NCBI GenBank assembly: GCA_036785705.1
Contig: JAWUZG010000173.1
Coordinates: forward strand, 2,961,001 to 3,025,000
From: Acanthornis magna
Lineage: Eukaryota; Chordata; Aves; Passeriformes; Acanthizidae
Length of the DNA stretch: 64,000 bases
Reading direction: 5' to 3'
This document shows positions 24,452 to 37,158 of the stretch, piece by piece. The translations under genes were made by a program, and so were the position numbers. The notes below the pieces were generated by a model. It had not been told where the DNA came from. It saw nothing but the letters and a program-made list of their open reading frames with translations, and did no database searches. Position 1 is the stretch's first letter; each line of letters begins with the position of its first letter.

Positions 24452-24854
24452 TGAAAGAGGAAGGGAGGAAGGGAAGAAGGGAGGGAGGGAGGGAGGGAGG
24501 GAGGAAGGAAGGAAGGAAGGAAGGAAATTGAACAGAAAAAAAAAAAAGAAAAAGAGAGAGAAAGGGAGAAAGGGAGAAAGGCAGAAAGAAAGGGAGAGAG
24601 AAAGAGACAAAGGAAGAGGGAAAGAAAGAGAGAGAAATAAAGAGAGAAAGACAAAAAAGAGAAAAAGAGAAAGAGAGAAAGAAAGATAATGAGAAAGAAA
24701 GAGACAGAGAAAGACAGAGAGAAAGACAAGGAAAGAAAGATGGAGAGAAAGAGAGCGAGAAATAGAGAGAAATAGAGAGAAAGAGAGAACAAGAGAATGA
24801 AAGAAAGAAAGAGAAAGAAAGAAAAAGAAAGAAAGAAAGAAAGAAAGAAAGAAA

Positions 24855-24914
<60 letters not shown>

Positions 24915-25011
24915 AAAAAGAAAGAAAGAAAGAAAAGAAAGAGGAAGAAAGAAAAAGAAAAAGAAAGAAGAAAAAGATAAAGAGAAAAAAATCAGAAAAG
25001 CAGGGAAAAAA
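24452..25011. repeat. Long polypurine (GA-rich) tract, about 560 bp
   Basis: The plus strand is almost entirely A and G over about 560 bp. Sub-blocks are (GGGA)n at about 24479-24502, (GGAA)n at about 24503-24526, irregular GAGAAA text to about 24797, and near-pure (GAAA)n from about 24798 to 24921. A few pyrimidines interrupt it. Open frames across it (such as 24337-24792 on the minus strand, rich in Ser, Leu and Phe) are low-complexity artefacts. Confidence 0.96.
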
Positions 25012-25727
25012 ATTAAGTCATTCCTTGCTATTATAGCTACAGTTTAGATGATAGGAATAAAATGCTGGCCCCAAGATCTGCATGGAGTCATTCAAATGGC
25101 TTAATAACACAGGGGATAAATCACTATTATTATTATGAAACAGGAGACAGAGTTCTTTGGGACCGGGAACTGTGCAGCTCAGCTCCAACTGCTGTTCAAC
25201 ATTCAGAACTACCAACTTCATTTCCTCCTAGCACGTAATAAATAACACATCTACCCAACATAAAAGCATTTTTATAATAGCAGTAAAGGAACTGCAGAGA
25301 GTGTGATTATCATGAACTAATAACACCCCACAGAAGATATGCAGCACAACTTGGAGATGACCTGGAAATCACACTGTGGTTCACGTGGCTGGTACCGTAC
25401 CTGACCAGACATTGTCACATTTGGGCCACGCTATCCCAAAATACAACCACATTTTAATATTCTCTCCCTCTGCTACAGTGATTTACACAGAGTGAGCCCA
25501 TTTATCATTGTTGGTTTCCTCTTTATGTGATGGTTTCCAGCACGAGGGCTGAAAAGAATGCCGCGCTTTAATCCACGGTGCTGTTCGTGCACCAGCTCAC
25601 ACTGCCTGTAGTATTTTCACAGCATCACACATCTTGAGGAAACAGAAGGGAAGCTCAGCTGGTCTCTTTTTAGTGATACTCTAGGTTTGCAGAGGTGATG
25701 ACTGTACCCTCTAATGGGAGAGAAAGG
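25012..25727. other. Unique non-coding DNA
   Basis: No gene or repeat family is recognised. The 25310-25640 stretch is complex, mixed-composition and free of repeats, with some CpG (for example CCGCGC near 25562). It could be a conserved element, but this cannot be judged from one sequence. Confidence 0.45.
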
Positions 25728-25800
25728 GCTGCCTGGTGGTTAAAATATTCGGCTGGCTATTAGCCAAATCGGATTTGCTCCATGCATTTGCATAGACTTG
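25728..25800 (+). mobile_element. Possible tRNA-derived SINE head (MIR/CORE-SINE-like)
   Basis: GCCTGGTGGTTAAAAT (25731-25746) resembles an A box and TCGGATTTGCTCC (25769-25781) a decayed B box. The spacing is like that of MIR-type tRNA-derived SINEs. No CORE region is clearly readable afterwards. Assigned by eye, low confidence. Confidence 0.28.
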
Positions 25801-27835
25801 TGGGATCAGTGGCTTCATGCTTCCCTTGTGCTGCCTGTGAAGTGGATCCCATCTCATTCTGTTGCATGTGTCATGCCAGGGACCCCAGCTCACATCCCAA
25901 TGCTGGTGTTTGAATACCTGCACGTGGCATGGCAAATTCTTCTGGGTGGGCACTCCATGAGGTGCTCATTCACAGAGGGATATCTCACAGGAGACATTTG
26001 CACATCCTACGAAACAATAGAAAATCAGCCCCACATCTGGTGTCACTGGGAGGGAATGAATGGGAACACTAAAACAATCCTTTAATTAAAGTCCATCCCT
26101 CCATTACAGCCTCACATAACATCCCTCAGACAAATTTTAGTAGAGTATGAAAATCACATGAACTACATAATTTCACATTAGCAAAGAGGCCAGGAAGGTT
26201 GTATTCCTATGGCTGAAGTGCCCTTTAATTGTATTCAGCCTATAAATTACTTTATCTCCTCTGTGATGGGTGTGTGATGACCAGAAAATAGCTGCAGTGA
26301 TCCAGAGCAGTCTTGTCTGACAGGAGGTTTTAATCTTCAGATGAGGCTTGGTATCCCTGTAACCTGGTGAGTGCTTCTTAATAGTGCTGTGGAGCAAGAA
26401 AGCATTGGCAGATTAAATCTTAAAGTTTTTTTGGTCTGAAATTCAGCTTTTTATGGGATTTTATCATATTTTTAAGACATCTTCAATTATCTTGTTATTG
26501 CAGATATAAAATAATGTTGAGCAGAAGACAAGAGCAGTCACAAAAACCAGCCACACCTTGATGGAGAAAAGACAGGTGTGTACTCTAATTCTCCTCAGCC
26601 ATCTATGGGCAGTGATCAGCAGACCAGTAAAAGCCCTTCTATTCATAATAAAAATATTCTTTATCTTGCTTTACTTGAGAGCTGGACTAAAAATTGGAAA
26701 AAAGGTACTAAGTTGTTCAGAAAGACATTTTCTTTTTAAAATTTTCTCACTAAAAGGAAATAAAATACAGGGTCTGGTTTGCACATTTGTTCTGCTTGAA
26801 TTAGGAAGTTTGATTTTCGAGGGAGAGAGGTGGCTTAAATTACCTAAAGTGCCTGCCAATCTCATTCTCCTGAAAGTTACAATTTGGGCCATTTTAGCAC
26901 AATTCAAAAAATGGAGGGCTGCAATAAGAAAGAGTATATTTGCCTTACACCAAACAGTTTCTCACATTGTCTGTAAATATTTTACAGCTTTGAGTTAGAA
27001 GAAACTGAATGTACATCAAAAGGATAAAAAAGTTCTTAATCTTTTCTTTTGATGTGATTACACATTGTAGGGACTATTCAGATATCTATCAAAAAGAATA
27101 GTGAATTTTCCTGGAAAGAGTAAAGAGACAGATGACAAGGCAGACCTATGGTGAGCTGGGAACTCAGCTCAGCCTGAAAAGAAGTATGATAAAATGTAAG
27201 AAATGAATAAGAGGAAAAAGGAAAGGAAGTGAAAATATATAATTCAGAGGTGCAAGGCAATCCCAAACTCTCTGCAGAGGGAACAGATTGTCAGTCCCTG
27301 AGGGAAGTGAGCAAAGGAAGCAACTATATGCAAATTAACATGATCATTTATGCAAATTGTATTTACAATTGGTCACAGAATTTTTGCGGGCCCAGATGAT
27401 TTCTGTGAGAAACCAAACAGCAGGATCCGGGTTAAATTAATATACTAATCTTACTAATCTAGTCAGGGGTTTTCATGGTTTTTTTCCCCCAACAACATAG
27501 AGATGTAAGATACTGAATCAGGACAGATATTTATCAGGATGTTGTTTCCATAGTAGCTACAACAGATGCCCAGAAGAGTGTAAAAAAGCCTGGAGTGTGT
27601 GAAAAGGGCATTGTGATCCCCCTGGGACAACTTTCCAGCAGTAAGTATTACAGGGAACGCTGAACTGGAGGCCACAGATGGGCTGCTGTATTTAATAGCA
27701 GCTCGATCTGTGGACTTCCATGGATGTCTAATCTCTTCTTTGAACCTGTGGATAATTTTTTGTTTCTGGAAAATTCTGTGACAAAGGTTCACAGATCAAT
27801 GTGCAGCACAGAAAGAAACCTAAATGAAACCAAAA
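25801..27835. other. Unique non-coding DNA, no gene recognised
   Basis: A 146-codon open frame (26558-26998, plus) is present. It has no recognisable family features and no splice or promoter context, so I treat it as chance. No repeats are recognised. Confidence 0.5.
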
Positions 27836-27945
27836 GCAAACCAAGAAAAAACAAAACAAAACAAAACCAAAAAAAACCCAACAACAAAAAACCACAAAAA
27901 ACCCCAAAAAAACAAAAGCAAAGCAAAAGAAACAAAAAAGACAGC
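27836..27945. repeat. A/C-rich low-complexity tract
   Basis: CAAAA, CCAAAAAA and ACCACAAAAA words repeat irregularly, with no G apart from isolated bases at the edges. Strong strand asymmetry. Confidence 0.9.
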
Positions 27946-28968
27946 CCACCTTTTAAATTTTCTGTTTAACCATTTCTTTTGGAGCCTTGAAGATATTGTA
28001 CTGTGAAAAAGCGAATTATTTCCCCTCCTTACTTTTCTCACACCATTCCTGATTCAATAGATTTCTATTATATCAACCACAACAGTTTATTTTCATTTTC
28101 TAGTGGGTGTTTTATGCCTTTGATTGTCTTTGTCACCTTCTCTCTACATCTTCCAGTTCTACTATATTCTTTGCAAGACAATATGATAGTATATTCCATT
28201 AAGAATACATAAATGAAATACAGTGATACAAATCTTATTTGGAGCCATCAATGCATATGTATAGTAAGGGTTATTTTTCCACATGTACGTTACTTTGCAT
28301 TTATAGAAATTAAATTTTCTCAACCATTATATTATCGTGTTAGATGGTACCACAAGATAATTCTGTGACTCTTTGCAGTCAGTATTAGATTTGACTGCCC
28401 TGTATAATTTTTAACACCTGCAAGTGCTGTTCCTTTTCCAGATTACATGTGGATCCTGTGAAGAACAGTGGGCACAGTGTGGCTCATGGGGAAACCATCT
28501 GCTAAATTCTCCCCACTGCAAAAATAAGTTATGTGCTTCCACTACTTGTTTCCTTATCTCTTAACCACTCCTAAAAGGAGACATTTTCTGCACCACTCAA
28601 ACTGTGACAACGTACTCCATGCAGGAATGGCTTTTAAATTTGCCAAACAAGGATGGTGTTGTCCCAAGAGCAGTGGATTTCTTTATTACATGGTCTTGCC
28701 TGGGGGGAACATCAAGTGTCCCCAGCCCAGTGACAGCTGAGGAGTCTGCAGCACCAGTGGTCACTCTGGGCAGGAGTGGCCATGTCTGGGACAGCCGTAC
28801 CCTCTCTTGTCTGCTCCACACAGCCACCTTACAACTGCTGCCATGGGGACGCCATCCCTGTCCTCTGAGAGGGGTCAGGAAAGAGGCAGATGCACACATG
28901 GAATGTCTGCGACAGAGCATGAGACTGTCCATGTCACCCACAGCCAGGTGTGCTGGGGCACGCTATGG
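27946..28968. other. Unique DNA, becoming GC-rich toward the CR1 at 28969
   Basis: 28000-28600 is AT-rich with nothing recognised. 28640-28968 is clearly more GC-rich than the surroundings and may be unrecognised older LINE sequence, since the next element continues the same composition. Open frames here reach 185 codons (28604-29161) but run straight into CR1 text and are not genes. Confidence 0.45.
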
Positions 28969-29391
28969 TCTGATGAGGAGCAGCCGAGGGAGCTGCGAAA
29001 GGGCTCAGCCTGGAGAAAAGGAGGCTCGGGGGGATCCTGTGGCTCTGAACAACTCCCTGTGCAGAGGGGAGGGGGCAGCCAGGGGGAGGTCGGGCTCTGC
29101 TCCCAGGGAACAGGGACAGGAGGAGAGGAAACAGCCTCAAGTGGCCCCGGGGGAGGTATAGATTGGATTGGATTGGGAAAAATTTCTTCAACAAAAGGGT
29201 TTCCCAGCCCTGGTCCAGGCTGCCCAGGGCAGTGGTGGAGTCCCCACCCCTGGGGGGATTTCAAAGATGTGTCAATGTGGCATTTGGGGGCATGGTTTAG
29301 TGCTGGACTTGGCAGTGCTGGGACTGATGGGGTTGATGACCTTAGAGGTCTTTTCCAGCCCAAATGATTCTACAATCCTATGATTCCATGA
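28969..29391 (+). mobile_element. GC-rich CR1 LINE 3' end (plus orientation)
   Basis: It begins with CTGATGAGGAGCAGCCGAGG, continues AAAGGGCTCAGCCTGGAGAA and CTCCCAGGGAACAGGGACAG, then GGTCCAGGCTGCCCAGGGC and GGACTTGGCAGTGCTGGGAC. It ends with GATTCTACAATCCTATGATT, the CR1 tail. The GATTG pentamer is tandemly repeated three times at 29161-29175, in the segment that normally reads GATTGGAT. Open frames in both strands are artefacts of high GC. Confidence 0.9.
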
Positions 29392-32300
29392 GTTCTGTTA
29401 CCCTCAACTAAGGTTAGCTAAGAGTGTCAACAGCTGCCTTTTCATCCCATGGCCTTACCATGGATTGTTTATTTATATGTACTTGTTAATGCATGAGATA
29501 ACCCCTGTCACCCAACTGTAGCTGGGTGTTGACACTGGACAGAATTTGGCTGCCTCTGGAAAGTTTCTGAACTGGTTCTGGTTTTCAACTGATAATGGTC
29601 AGGGTGAGTTTGATACCTTGATGTGAAATCAGCTTAAGTGAGTATGGCTTTCAAGCCTCAAATTTCTCAAGTCTTCCAAGCCAGAAGACATGCTTCCATG
29701 CACTGTGGCAGTGTGTACAAGTATTTAATATGGTATTCCTTTCATATCAGAGCTGGCAGTTTTCTGAGAAAACTCAACTTGGGCTGCAGGATGTGGGAAT
29801 TTAAGTTGGCCACGAAGAGATCACACTGATTATCTCATTTGCAGGAGGGCCTGAGAACATGGTTATCTCTACCTGGCTTTGAGCACAGAAGTCTTCACCT
29901 CAGCCACAGCATAAGCTAATCTTCATAGCTGCAATCAATACCAGGAATCTCAGTGATACACAAGAAGCATATTCCTAGATCCTGAATCCCTTAATATGAC
30001 TGCCCACTCTATTCTTGCGCTACTTTCACATTATTGTACTTACAGGAATGTGGCACCATATAGGGCTGATTCCTCCGTATTTTCATCTAGATGGGCATGT
30101 TTCTGACTTAAAAAAAAAAAAAAAAAGAAAATTCTTATGATAATAGCTACATGCTGCTGTAAGAGTGAGGAATACAAAGCCAACATATACCCTTGGCTGC
30201 ACTGGCTCTCCCAGGAAGAAGAATGTATTAGATCTTTACCACACGATGAACAGAGAAACAGCACCATGTTGACTGAAGCTACTCCTGATTTACATCAGGG
30301 AGGAGAGCAAACAGCTGCTCACAGAACTGGCAAGGAGAAAAGCAAAATACCAAACAGTTGGAGCTGACAACAGCAAAGCTTTGTTTCTGGTCAGCATCAG
30401 CAGATAGTGACTGCTTCAGGGTGTGTTCTCCCCTTTTGAAGGAAACACACAGAATTTGTGAGCTGCAACAGATCCCAGCAGGCTAAACAGAGCAGCAGCA
30501 GATCGTCTGATCTTCACCAGCCTCTGGTGGCTGCTGATCCACAAGTACTGATCTTACTCTGGGTTAATTATATTTATGCTTCCACCAGAAGCTCCTCATG
30601 TTTTACATATTCTCTAAATTTGGCCATGCATCTTTTCCGTGGTCTATTCTGGTTGCCTTTGTGTAGTAGGCCCTGCAGAATTCTCTTCTCTGCCTGCATC
30701 ACCTCAAGGACCACTTAAGTGACATCTGTGCTTTCTCTCATTTTGCAAGTGCATTTAATGTCCATACCAAGCTTATGGCAGCGGGGATATGCAGCCCTAC
30801 AGCTAGGCCAAAAATAGTCAGTAAATGTTAGTTGAAAATTAACTCACCAATGAAAAGTGTTTTTGATTAAAATGAGCAAAATTTACTGTAGACAGAAGAT
30901 GCTAACTTCGGTTGGACATTTTCTGTGTTTAGGTTAAGCAGTTACTTTTTCTGGAATTTCTGAAAAATCATGGTAAGGACATTGTGTGGTTTCCCCCTTT
31001 TCGTTTCTCCTCTGTTTAGGAAAATAAAAATAATTATATATTTCTTTATGTCTTGAAGGACGGATAGCAGAACTGTGGCTGGTGAAATAAAGAATGGGAC
31101 AGGATTTCTCATGTTTAGGACTTACAACTGCATTAGAACGGGTGGAGGAAGAAATTATTGTCGTCTCATCTCTTCTACCTTCAAACCGTGGCAGGTACAT
31201 ATTTATGTCCCTTCTTTGAGATATGAGAAAATTGTGGTTGTCTTGTCTAGCTGGAAAAGGGTGCAGAAGCATCACTCAAAACACAGAGGACTGTGTGATG
31301 CCCATATGCAAGATCAGAAAAATTCTGTGCCTACTTTTATTTCAAGGATACTGTAAGAATTTGTTCTTTTTTTGTCAGTTTTAAATGAAGTAACAATGGA
31401 AGTTTTAAAAGTGGGCTCCTAAGTACCTGTCCCTTCCTTGTTCCACCATAATCTGGAAAGAAAATTTATTGAGCAAGAAAACAAAATCCAGCATTGTGGT
31501 CTGTCTAACACAATTCTTGACATCATTAAGCTTGGCTTACTCTACTAGTTTTAAATAAATTCATGATAATGGTGGTGACCTTTAAGTCTGAGATAACCCA
31601 TGGAAGTACTGGAACATCTTCTGTGGTAATGTCATTAGCACACCCTTATCAAGAATTTATCATATTGTGGAGGCTTGTAGCGGGAGAATTCCACCCGAAA
31701 GAGCCATGGGAGAGGTTCGGACAAGGAAACCATCCAAGCAGTGTGCTGCCAGCCATTGAATGAGAGAAGGGAAAGGAATTGTTAAAAGAGCTTTGCCCTT
31801 CACTGGTGACTGCTAGAAGTGTGAGCTGGCTGAGACAGAGAAAGAATTTACTCAATTTCAAAATTTACTTGTTAATAATTCATTAGCTATGACAGTGGCA
31901 ATTAAGGCCCAGACTAGTTTTTCCTGTTCTTTCATCTTTCAGCCTGCAAAGACGGACTCTGGTCAATCCATTCCTAGAGATCTTCTATCTAATTTTCATT
32001 TCTCTTTCTCCCTTTCATCCACTGAAGCTCTATTTCTACTTCCAATTACATCCAATTCTTCACAGCTTCCTTTCCCAGCCACATACTATTATTATTGCTC
32101 TGCTATTTTCCAGTGGGATCCTCCTAGCACCTTCCTGACATTATCACCCACTTTGCTGCGAGAAGTCTGGCCCTTGCTCCATCATGCTCTTAATTGGCTT
32201 TTGACCTTCCCGTAGCACTCTGCACTGCCTGTTTGTTACCCTGATCTCCTCCAGGTTTCACATTCTGCATTACCTTCTCTTCAGCTGTTTTCCTTAAAAT

Positions 32301-35300
32301 ATTCCCTCCTTGGAATCTCTGCTTCTCAGCTAATAAAGGCTATTTTCTCTGTGTCTGTGTAGATGGTGTCCACTCCACCTTTCCTTTTCAAAGTTAAAAC
32401 AGAGCACTGTAGTGTAATGAAATGCAGTGCATTCACTGTGCTGCATTGTGGAGAATTTGTGTGATGGTCAGTCCTTAGGTCTCAGCCTAAAACCAGGTAA
32501 TTTAGCTAAATACATAGTATTCTCTCAGAAGAGAATAATGTAATATGTTGAAAGCATCAGTAAAAGAAGGGAAATCATCAAGAGTGTAAAATATCTCTGA
32601 GTTTTGTCTGAAACTCAGAAATATTACGTCTTTTCTGTCTAAGCCATTTGTTTTTTTTCTCTGCTTTCATTACTTACATACAGACATGAAAGTTAATTTC
32701 AACTCTATTGTGCTTTTTCTGTATTTCTTTATAACCAGAAATATAAGCAAGTTGTAGTTCTTCTCTTGACTGGATCACACAGAAAATGTCTTGAGTGCTA
32801 TACCCAACACCAGTGACACAGAGATATATTTATTTAGAACAGAGTTTTCTCTGACGGTGGGGAAAAAATAACACTTTCTCCTACTTCAAGCAAAACTGGA
32901 CAATAACAGGTTCAGGAACTGCCTATTCTAATTTTCCAGGACAGGATCTTCCTGTCTGGGTATTTATACAGCAGCTACCACTGCGGTATCTAAACCCCCT
33001 ATTGATTTATTAAAGTGCACTCATAAAGCACTCTGTATTTTTTTTTTTTTCCTTTCTCTGTTATTTTATGTAGTGTTATTGTGGGAAAGTGAGGTCAATG
33101 GAAGAATGTTTTACATTTTGTTCTGAAACTGCTGAGGTTTACAGTCTCCCTGATGTGTTCCAGAAGCAACCATCACAATGTGGTCCAGTAGCCAAAAAAC
33201 CTTTGTCTCCTTCTTTCATGAGTTTCCTTCTAGAGTTTTTGAGGAGTGGAGCTCCCCTCTGCGATCTCTCCGATAATGTGGATAAAGCAATATGGGATTT
33301 TTGGAAACTGAAGAGAAAATTCTTGATTTCATATAATAAGTAATTTGAGTGTCAGCTCAAATACCAATTTACTTCCAGTTGTTGCCTGTTCAGGAGATGG
33401 ATTGTTGTGTTTTCCATCAGCTGAAAGGTGTGTTTTATTTAATTTAATTTTTTTTTTTTTACTTAACAGGGTCTTGTCTATCTCAGTTTGATACAGTCAC
33501 CAAAGTTAGGAGGTGTGGGGCTGGGCAGGCAGGTGTGTCATTATTTGAAGAAGCAGCTGGAGCTCACAAAATGAAGGGCAGCAGTAACGGGGTTGAGCCT
33601 GAGACATTTTGGGTGCCCACAGTCCGTGCAGGGAGTATGAGGAAACACCTTCTCTTTAGATATGTGAAAACAGCAGCAATCCCGAATGGAATGGGAATAA
33701 CATTGGAAAGAAAACATTGCATCTGCTTTTCGGAGCTCTGGCCAAAAAAAATTGTTCTTCAATTGTTGAGTTGTTCTTTAACTGTGAAGCCAAGAGACTA
33801 AACAACCTGAGTGTATTCCGGGAATGGCAATATTTGAGTGAGCAGATCCAGGGGTAAAACCTGCTCATGTGTTTCTGGTGTTCTTGTCCACGATATCTCA
33901 GAATCTTCACAGGGAAAGAGTGCCACTACTGGGCAGAGCTGGTTAGTATAGCATTTCGGGAGAGCTCTGAGCTATGTACATGGATAAGATAACACAAGGA
34001 CATTTTTTTGTAGAAAGAAGCAGCATCCAGAATATTCTAGGGCATCCAAAATATATTTGCCTGAAACTTGAATACATAAAAACCAAAGCAAATCAGTGAT
34101 ATTTAAAATCCATAAATATTTTTGGGCATTTTTAAACAAATCCATATTAAATTAGTACCTGCAAAACCCAATATGTTGCAAATTAAAATGTCCACAAGCA
34201 AAAACTATGCCAGTGCTTTTCTAATTTTTTTTTTTTTTCAATTAGTATGTGTTAGCTGCATCCAGCACTTGTTCATCACTGTGCTGTGCTGGTACTGGAA
34301 CAGACATAAATATAATCAAATCCAGGTTTCTTTTTTTCTCTCCCCTTCATTTCCATTCTGACCAACACATTTTAATTCAGTCCATATGAATGAAGTTCAG
34401 CCATTAATTTTATATAACCTGATCTGTGCCACAGAATAAATAATACAGTATTTGTTGCCAAATTAGAACACTCTAACTGAAATAGATATGTGCATTTAGT
34501 GAAGCCAAGCCATAATTTGCTTGAACCAATATTAGTAAGGCAGCCAACATATGGGATTTTAAACCCAAAGTACATTTGTAGATGAGCTTTTATAATGCAA
34601 ATGGATATACGTTTTTCCAAAGCAGTGTATATTCAATAAAAACCACCAGCTTCCTGACTGTCAGCTGACACAGCAGTGGATAACATGCTGTCTTTCCTCT
34701 TCTCAATCTAATGTTTATTGAACATCTTTCTATATTTGTTTAGTTTGATTTATTTTGTTTCTGATAGAAACACTTTCAAAAGCAGAATTCTTGTCTGTGA
34801 TTTCAGGTTCATTCTCCAATTTCTCAGTAGCAGTCCAATGTAATAAATTAAGCTGGAAGGAAAGGCAAATTTCCAATACATACCTGTAATTATTTTGCAG
34901 TCTTCTTCATCCTTGACATCTGTGCACTCTGAAATAATCATGGAATGTAACCATGCAAAGGAAAAGCTTTAGGAAAGAGTTGCTCAGATATTTCTACCTA
35001 ATTGGTCTGAATGTGGTAACTTATTCTGAGCACTGATCTGCACAAGAAAACTGTTATTATCTTGGTTGAATATACTAATCCAGAAAAGTGCTTCTATCAC
35101 TCACATTTTTGGCTGCTGAAAAGGGAATCCTGTTTGTGCATCTCTTGCAGGTTCTGCTGCTAGGTGGAAAAGGTTGGACTGTTTTGGGGTGGTTCACCAA
35201 GAAATCTGTAGCTGACAGTAGTTTTGGAGGAGGTGAGAATTAAAGTCAGTGACTTTAATAAACTGCACAATTTTATGGCTGTGGAGTGAAATTGCTTCCT

Positions 35301-35919
35301 AGCTCCAGGTGTGTTTTGCTTATATGTTTGTTGAGAGTAAATAATCGTCCCTCCCTGCATATGTGTTACCAAGTCTGTAAAACATGGTCAGACACATTGT
35401 GCTTGAAGAGGCCTTTTGAGTTTCAGCTTTCTGGGTACATAATACTGGACTAAAATAAACACAGAGGTTTGAACACGAAAATCTTGGGCTGCTTGTGCTT
35501 CAGGACATTCCCCAAGAGCTCACTGAAGGAAAATGTGAAGCCTCCAATTATTCCCACCAGCCTTGGCTCTTCCTTCAGATTTTGCTGTCTGGTACACTTT
35601 ACACCAGAGGTGGCTTATGGAGAGAAGAGGCTCAAACCAAGCTGAGGAGACAGAGATGTATTCAAGCTAAACTGCATTATAGTTTTCCCTCACTTTTGAA
35701 TGATGTGAAGATTTCATTTCTAGAGTGTAAAACCCACTGGTATCTCTCATTAATTTTATTGTGGAGAAATGCTAAAGAGATTATTTAATTTTGACACAAT
35801 AAAACTAAAAGTTCATTGTGGGTGACCTTGGTGCAATTGTAAGATGATTGCCTCACTTTGCAGAGATTGCTTGGAGGTAACTGAGGCTTTGACAGTAAAT
35901 AAATCAGTACAATTATACA
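29392..35919. other. Long unique non-coding stretch, no gene recognised
   Basis: About 6.5 kb without recognisable LINE, LTR, exon or RNA gene. Homopolymer runs occur near 30111-30126 (A), 33039-33051 (T) and 34228-34239 (T). Open frames stay below 115 codons. This is the longest repeat-free interval of the window. Confidence 0.55.
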
Positions 35920-36186
35920 AACAGAAAGGTGGGGACAGACTCTGTTGCAACGAGTTCTAACCTAAAGGAGAGTAGAGTTAGGTTAGATTTCTACAATGTG
36001 AAACCCTGACAGAGGCTGTCCAGAGAGGCAATGGATCTCCCATCCCTTGAAACATAGAAGGTCAGGTTAGACAGGACTCTGAAGAACCTGGTCTAGTTGA
36101 AGATGTCCCTGCTTATTGCAGGGGGGTTGGACTAGATGATCTTTATTGCCCCATTCAACCCCAACCGTGATTCCATTATTCTGTGA
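35920..36186 (+). mobile_element. CR1 LINE 3' end (plus orientation)
   Basis: ACAGAAAGGTGGGGACAGAC leads into diverged 3'-UTR text. Then come GAACCTGGTCTAGTTGAAGA, TGTCCCTGCTTATTGCAGGG and TTGGACTAGATGATCTTTAT. It ends GATTCCATTATTCTGTGA. The left edge is approximate because of divergence. Confidence 0.85.
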
Positions 36187-36963
36187 AACTCCATCTCTTC
36201 ATCCATGCTCTCAAAGAATATTTATATGCTGTTCTACTGCAGGAGTTTTCCCATCATAATTGTTTTTACCCAAAACAACTATGTACTTAGAGTACTGAGA
36301 GTTTTAATTATAGTCATCACAAGCTTAAACCAAGAACTGAACTGGAAACATTCCCTTATCTTTCATCTGTCCTTCATGGAAATCAAGCTAGTTACCAAAC
36401 AATAGATGTTTGAATTGATGATCATCTGACCTACTTTCACATTTCTACTCTGCCAAAGTCTACATCTTAACTGAATGTCTTAATGCTCAGTGTAATAAGA
36501 GGAGTCAGTCAACATGGGTAAAAGGGCTTAGAGATGTAGAATCACCGGACTTTCTACAATGAAGGTGATCTTGTCTTATTTTAGGATGAGAGGAGTCACA
36601 TTTTCTTGACCATTAAGTTTCTGTTTCACAATGCTACTGAGAAATGAGAGGTGTAAGGCAGGATAACCAGTATGCTTGTTTGGAAAGGTTAGGGTGAAAT
36701 CCAGACCTCATGGAAGATTCAGGTGAAATCCATATTGGTTTAAGTTCCCGGACATTCTTTAGTTCTTGGGAAACATTATCTTTCTGACTGTTCTTGCTTA
36801 ACAATGCTACACTGACACTACTGGGACTATGCCAGTATCCTCACATGAGGGTTTGGCTCTGAATTACCCATTTATGGCATGAGGACAAGCAGTAATAGCA
36901 TAGACCCACATTAAAGGAGGACATTTGTTTCTTATGAAATCAGTTAACAGACACAAAACCCAC
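36187..36963. other. Unique DNA, nothing recognised
   Basis: No gene or repeat family is recognisable. Confidence 0.5.
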
Positions 36964-37158
36964 TTGAAATTAATAGAAACTAATTGAAAGTAATGGAGAA
37001 TTACCTGAAAATGTAGCACAAGATGAAATTAATTGAAGATAATTGATAGTGACTGGAATTAATAAAAAATTGAAACAAATTGGGCTTAATTGAAATTTAT
37101 TGAAAATGAATTAAACTCAATAACTCAAAACCTATTAAATTTAATAGAATCTAATTCA
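36964..37158. repeat. Degenerate AT-rich minisatellite
   Basis: Words of the type AATTGAAA, AATTAAT, AATAGAA and TTATTGAAAAT recur every 10-12 bp for about 195 bp on the plus strand, with few C residues. The period is imperfect, suggesting an old tandem array. Confidence 0.75.

Noticed and set aside
24337..24792. 151-codon minus-strand open frame rich in Ser, Leu and Phe
   Set aside because: It is the complement of the GA-rich polypurine tract; low-complexity translation in more than one frame, not a protein.
26558..26998. 146-codon plus-strand frame with hydrophobic stretches
   Set aside because: No recognisable family, promoter or codon bias; length is within chance for AT-rich vertebrate DNA of this amount.
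28604..29367. Three overlapping frames of 162-186 codons
   Set aside because: They run through a GC-rich CR1 3' end and its left flank in different frames and strands, so composition explains them.
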